A stretch of 64,000 bases of DNA from assembly GCA_023853785.1 (NCBI GenBank), contig JAJIRX010000095.1:248001-312000 (forward strand). The letters run 5' to 3'. The DNA comes from Psilocybe azurescens. Lineage: Eukaryota; Basidiomycota; Agaricomycetes; Agaricales; Agrocybaceae. This document shows, one piece after another, positions 61,972 through 64,000 of the stretch. Every line of letters begins with the position of its first letter. Position 1 is the stretch's first letter. Made by a program: the position numbers and the translations under genes. The notes beneath the pieces are model-generated. The model ran no database searches, was not told where the DNA came from, and saw only the letters and a list, made by a program, of their open reading frames with translations.

Positions 61972-63783
61972 GAGGTCTTTACACGGCCCCCATTTTTTGG
62001 TTGGACTCCGGTTGGACTCCATCAGACTTGCTATATTCAGAATGAGGATTTTTCTGGTCTGGGACTGCTGAAAATTTCTGGTGAGATTCTGGTGAGATTC
62101 TGGTGAATGTCTGGCTGGACTACAAGTCCAATGGACTGTCCAGGTGGATTGTCTACTGGAATAATGCCAAACCAGCAGTCAAAGTCCACTGGAAATGACC
62201 AGACAGGACCAATGGACAAGACCAATGGAATTCCAATGGAAGTCCAACAGACAGCAAGCAGAGGGTTGTTCATATTAGTATTAATAAAAGAAAATATTAA
62301 TAGAAAAATAGAACTTGGATCAATTAAAGAGATATCACACATAGAACACAGTACAGAGTATAGAGTCAATAGACTGATATATTTTTCTGAGTGTATATGG
62401 TCCTTATCAACAGAATTCTGTATTTTGTTCAGTCCGCGGGGTGAAGCGGTCTGATGCGGCACATTTGAAATCACATGACTCAAATGTTTGTGAACCCGTG
62501 GCGCTGATTCATTTCTTCCCACCCTTCATCTTTTCCCCACCACCCTTGCCCCTTCCCCCCCCCATCTTTGTGTAGGCAGCTGTTTATGGCAGCTGCCCTC
62601 TGTCAGTCAACCTGACCCGACAGAGGGCAATGAGGACCGCGACAGCAATGACTATGACTACGATGAGGACATGTGTAGGGTGACAGCGACGGCAATGACC
62701 AGGACCAGGATGACTGTGACAAAGACCATGACCAGGACTGCAGGGGTGAGGGCGACCAGGACGGGAAGGACAACTACAAGGGTGAGAGAGAAGAGGACAA
62801 CCCAGCGAGGGCAAGGTTGAGGGCAATGAGGATGAGGAGGACAACCGCCAAGGGGGAAGAGGACAACCACAAGGGCAAGGGCAAGGAGGATGGGAGGACA
62901 ACCGTGAGGGCAAGGAGGACAACAGGAGGACAACCGCAAGGATAAGGAGGACAACCACAAGGGTGAGGAGGACAACCGTGAGGGCAAGGGCAATGAGGAC
63001 AGAGAGGCCAACCATGACAAGGACCACGAGGACAATGAGGGCAAAGGCAAGGACAATTGTGTGCCATGACCATATGGACAACGCAAATGGACACCACAAA
63101 CAATGGGTATGGCTGACGATGACATGGACATGTACTACAACATGTACAGCCAACATGTATGGAAGGCGGGCACAACTGACCATGACACCAACATGTACCA
63201 CGACAGGGACAACATGTACAGACAACAACATGGCTGACAACCACAATGCCACCAATGTACCCTCCTGCTCCCTTTTTAGTCTTTCTTTCTTTTTTAATGT
63301 TTTTACTTCTTTTTGCATGTAGATAATAATGTAGTATATAGTTTTCAATATATTATATTACATTGTTACATGAATTAAAGCTAAGATTGAAGTATTACCC
63401 TAGTGACCTAGCTTCCTTAATATGGCTCCCAAAGCTTCCAAAAACACTGCTACTGTCCCTAACTCCTCTCCCAAGTCTGCAATTAAACCAATGACAGTTC
63501 ACTGGACATCCACTGGACATCCACTGGATATCCACTGGATAGAGCACTCTTGGATCTGGTCTAATTAAGTGCTGAGAGTCTGGTGGAAGTCCATTGGAAG
63601 TCCAACAGAAGTCCAATGGACTGGACAGTCCAGCCAGTCCACCTGTTTTCTGTCTTGAAGTGACTTGACCAGACTTTGACCAGAATTTGGCTGGACTCTG
63701 ACTGGACTGGTAGCGGAATTTTGTCAAGCCCAACAGAATCCGTTGGACATCCAATGGACTGTCCAGCTAGGTTCATTGGATGT
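61972..63783. mobile_element. Element B, diverged relative of element A, right end cut
   Basis: Starts GAGGTCTTTACACGGCCCCC followed by GGTTGGACTCC units, as in element A. It shares the 24-bp box (62419-62442), an internal purine-rich core (about 62630-63060, GAGGACAACC/GGGCAAGGG type) and the AT-rich '...GCATGTAGATA' block (A near 59823, B near 63315). TCCACTGGA/TCCAATGGA motifs fill both flanks (62000-62260 and 63495-63780) but are no longer a regular array. The right end is missing because an LTR-like copy is inserted at 63784. Confidence 0.7.
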
Positions 63784-64000
63784 TGAAAGGGTGTAAACCA
63801 TTCTGAGCTTACAATTCATAGTGAGACACAGAGGCCCTTATTTTTGTGATTGTTATCTGTAATAAGCTAGTACATTATACTAGTGAAGGGTAGGAGATAT
63901 GCCAAACTATTAGGCTTTGAGGCTTCACTTCCTAGTGGGCCAACAAGCGTAGTAGACCTTACAAACTAACTAAGGGGTAGTGTGGCCTATTAATCAGTGC
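63784..64000 (-). mobile_element. Second copy of the LTR-like element, truncated by the window
   Basis: The 217 bp match the reverse complement of 52774-52990 nearly base for base, beginning TGAAAGGGTG. It starts exactly at the same terminal CA as the copy in the LINE. The rest lies beyond the window. Confidence 0.9.

Noticed and set aside
62584..63348. 254-codon minus-strand frame in element B
   Set aside because: Same reason: low-complexity product of the purine-rich core, not conserved with element A.

Overview
This is a nuclear window from a filamentous basidiomycete, most likely an Agaricomycete; a Rhizoctonia/Ceratobasidium-like relative is possible but not proven. The evidence is many short introns (about 45-80 nt), a TPR array of the Agaricomycete type, an AA9 lytic polysaccharide monooxygenase, a PL14-type polysaccharide lyase, a C2H2 + Zn-cluster regulator, and abundant non-LTR, LTR-like and hAT-like repeats.

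Layout. Positions 1-5.6 kb hold a broken TPR gene and an AT-rich island. From 5.6 to 31.8 kb is a gene-bearing stretch: PL14-like lyase, seven-TM membrane protein, a 2.17 kb foldback element, an LRR/F-box-like gene, a methionine-permease-type transporter (minus), a 138-aa unknown protein (minus), uricase, Hsp10, two tandem DHA2-type MFS transporters, and an AA9 LPMO (minus). From 31.8 to 40.2 kb is a long stretch with almost no supportable gene. A 5.1 kb regulator gene occupies 40.25-45.36 kb. From 47.6 kb to the end the window is a transposon graveyard.

The graveyard has a clear order. A Tad/I-like LINE (ORF1 with Cys/His zinc knuckle; ORF2 with endonuclease, reverse transcriptase, RNase H) was split by three later insertions: an LTR-like element (51072-52990), a 4.4 kb TIR element that itself carries MITEs (53440-57840), and a hAT-like element (58162-60083). 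Removing each one rejoins the LINE reading frame at the base level, and the hAT-like one has an exact 8-bp target duplication. A second, diverged copy of that hAT-like element follows the LINE tail and is cut by a second copy of the LTR-like element at the window end. I regard this hAT-like family (inverted subterminal arrays of a 10-bp unit around a GC- and purine-rich GGACGN minisatellite core) as the best candidate for something undescribed.

The genes do not form one pathway. PL14-like lyase and AA9 LPMO are polysaccharide-degrading enzymes; uricase and the amino-acid permease belong to nitrogen scavenging; the MFS pair is export-type. Several otherwise well-formed genes need exactly one added or removed base, usually beside a homopolymer. 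The two arms of the foldback element also differ almost only in homopolymer length. I therefore read many of these frameshifts as probable sequence errors rather than gene death, but this cannot be settled from the sequence alone.
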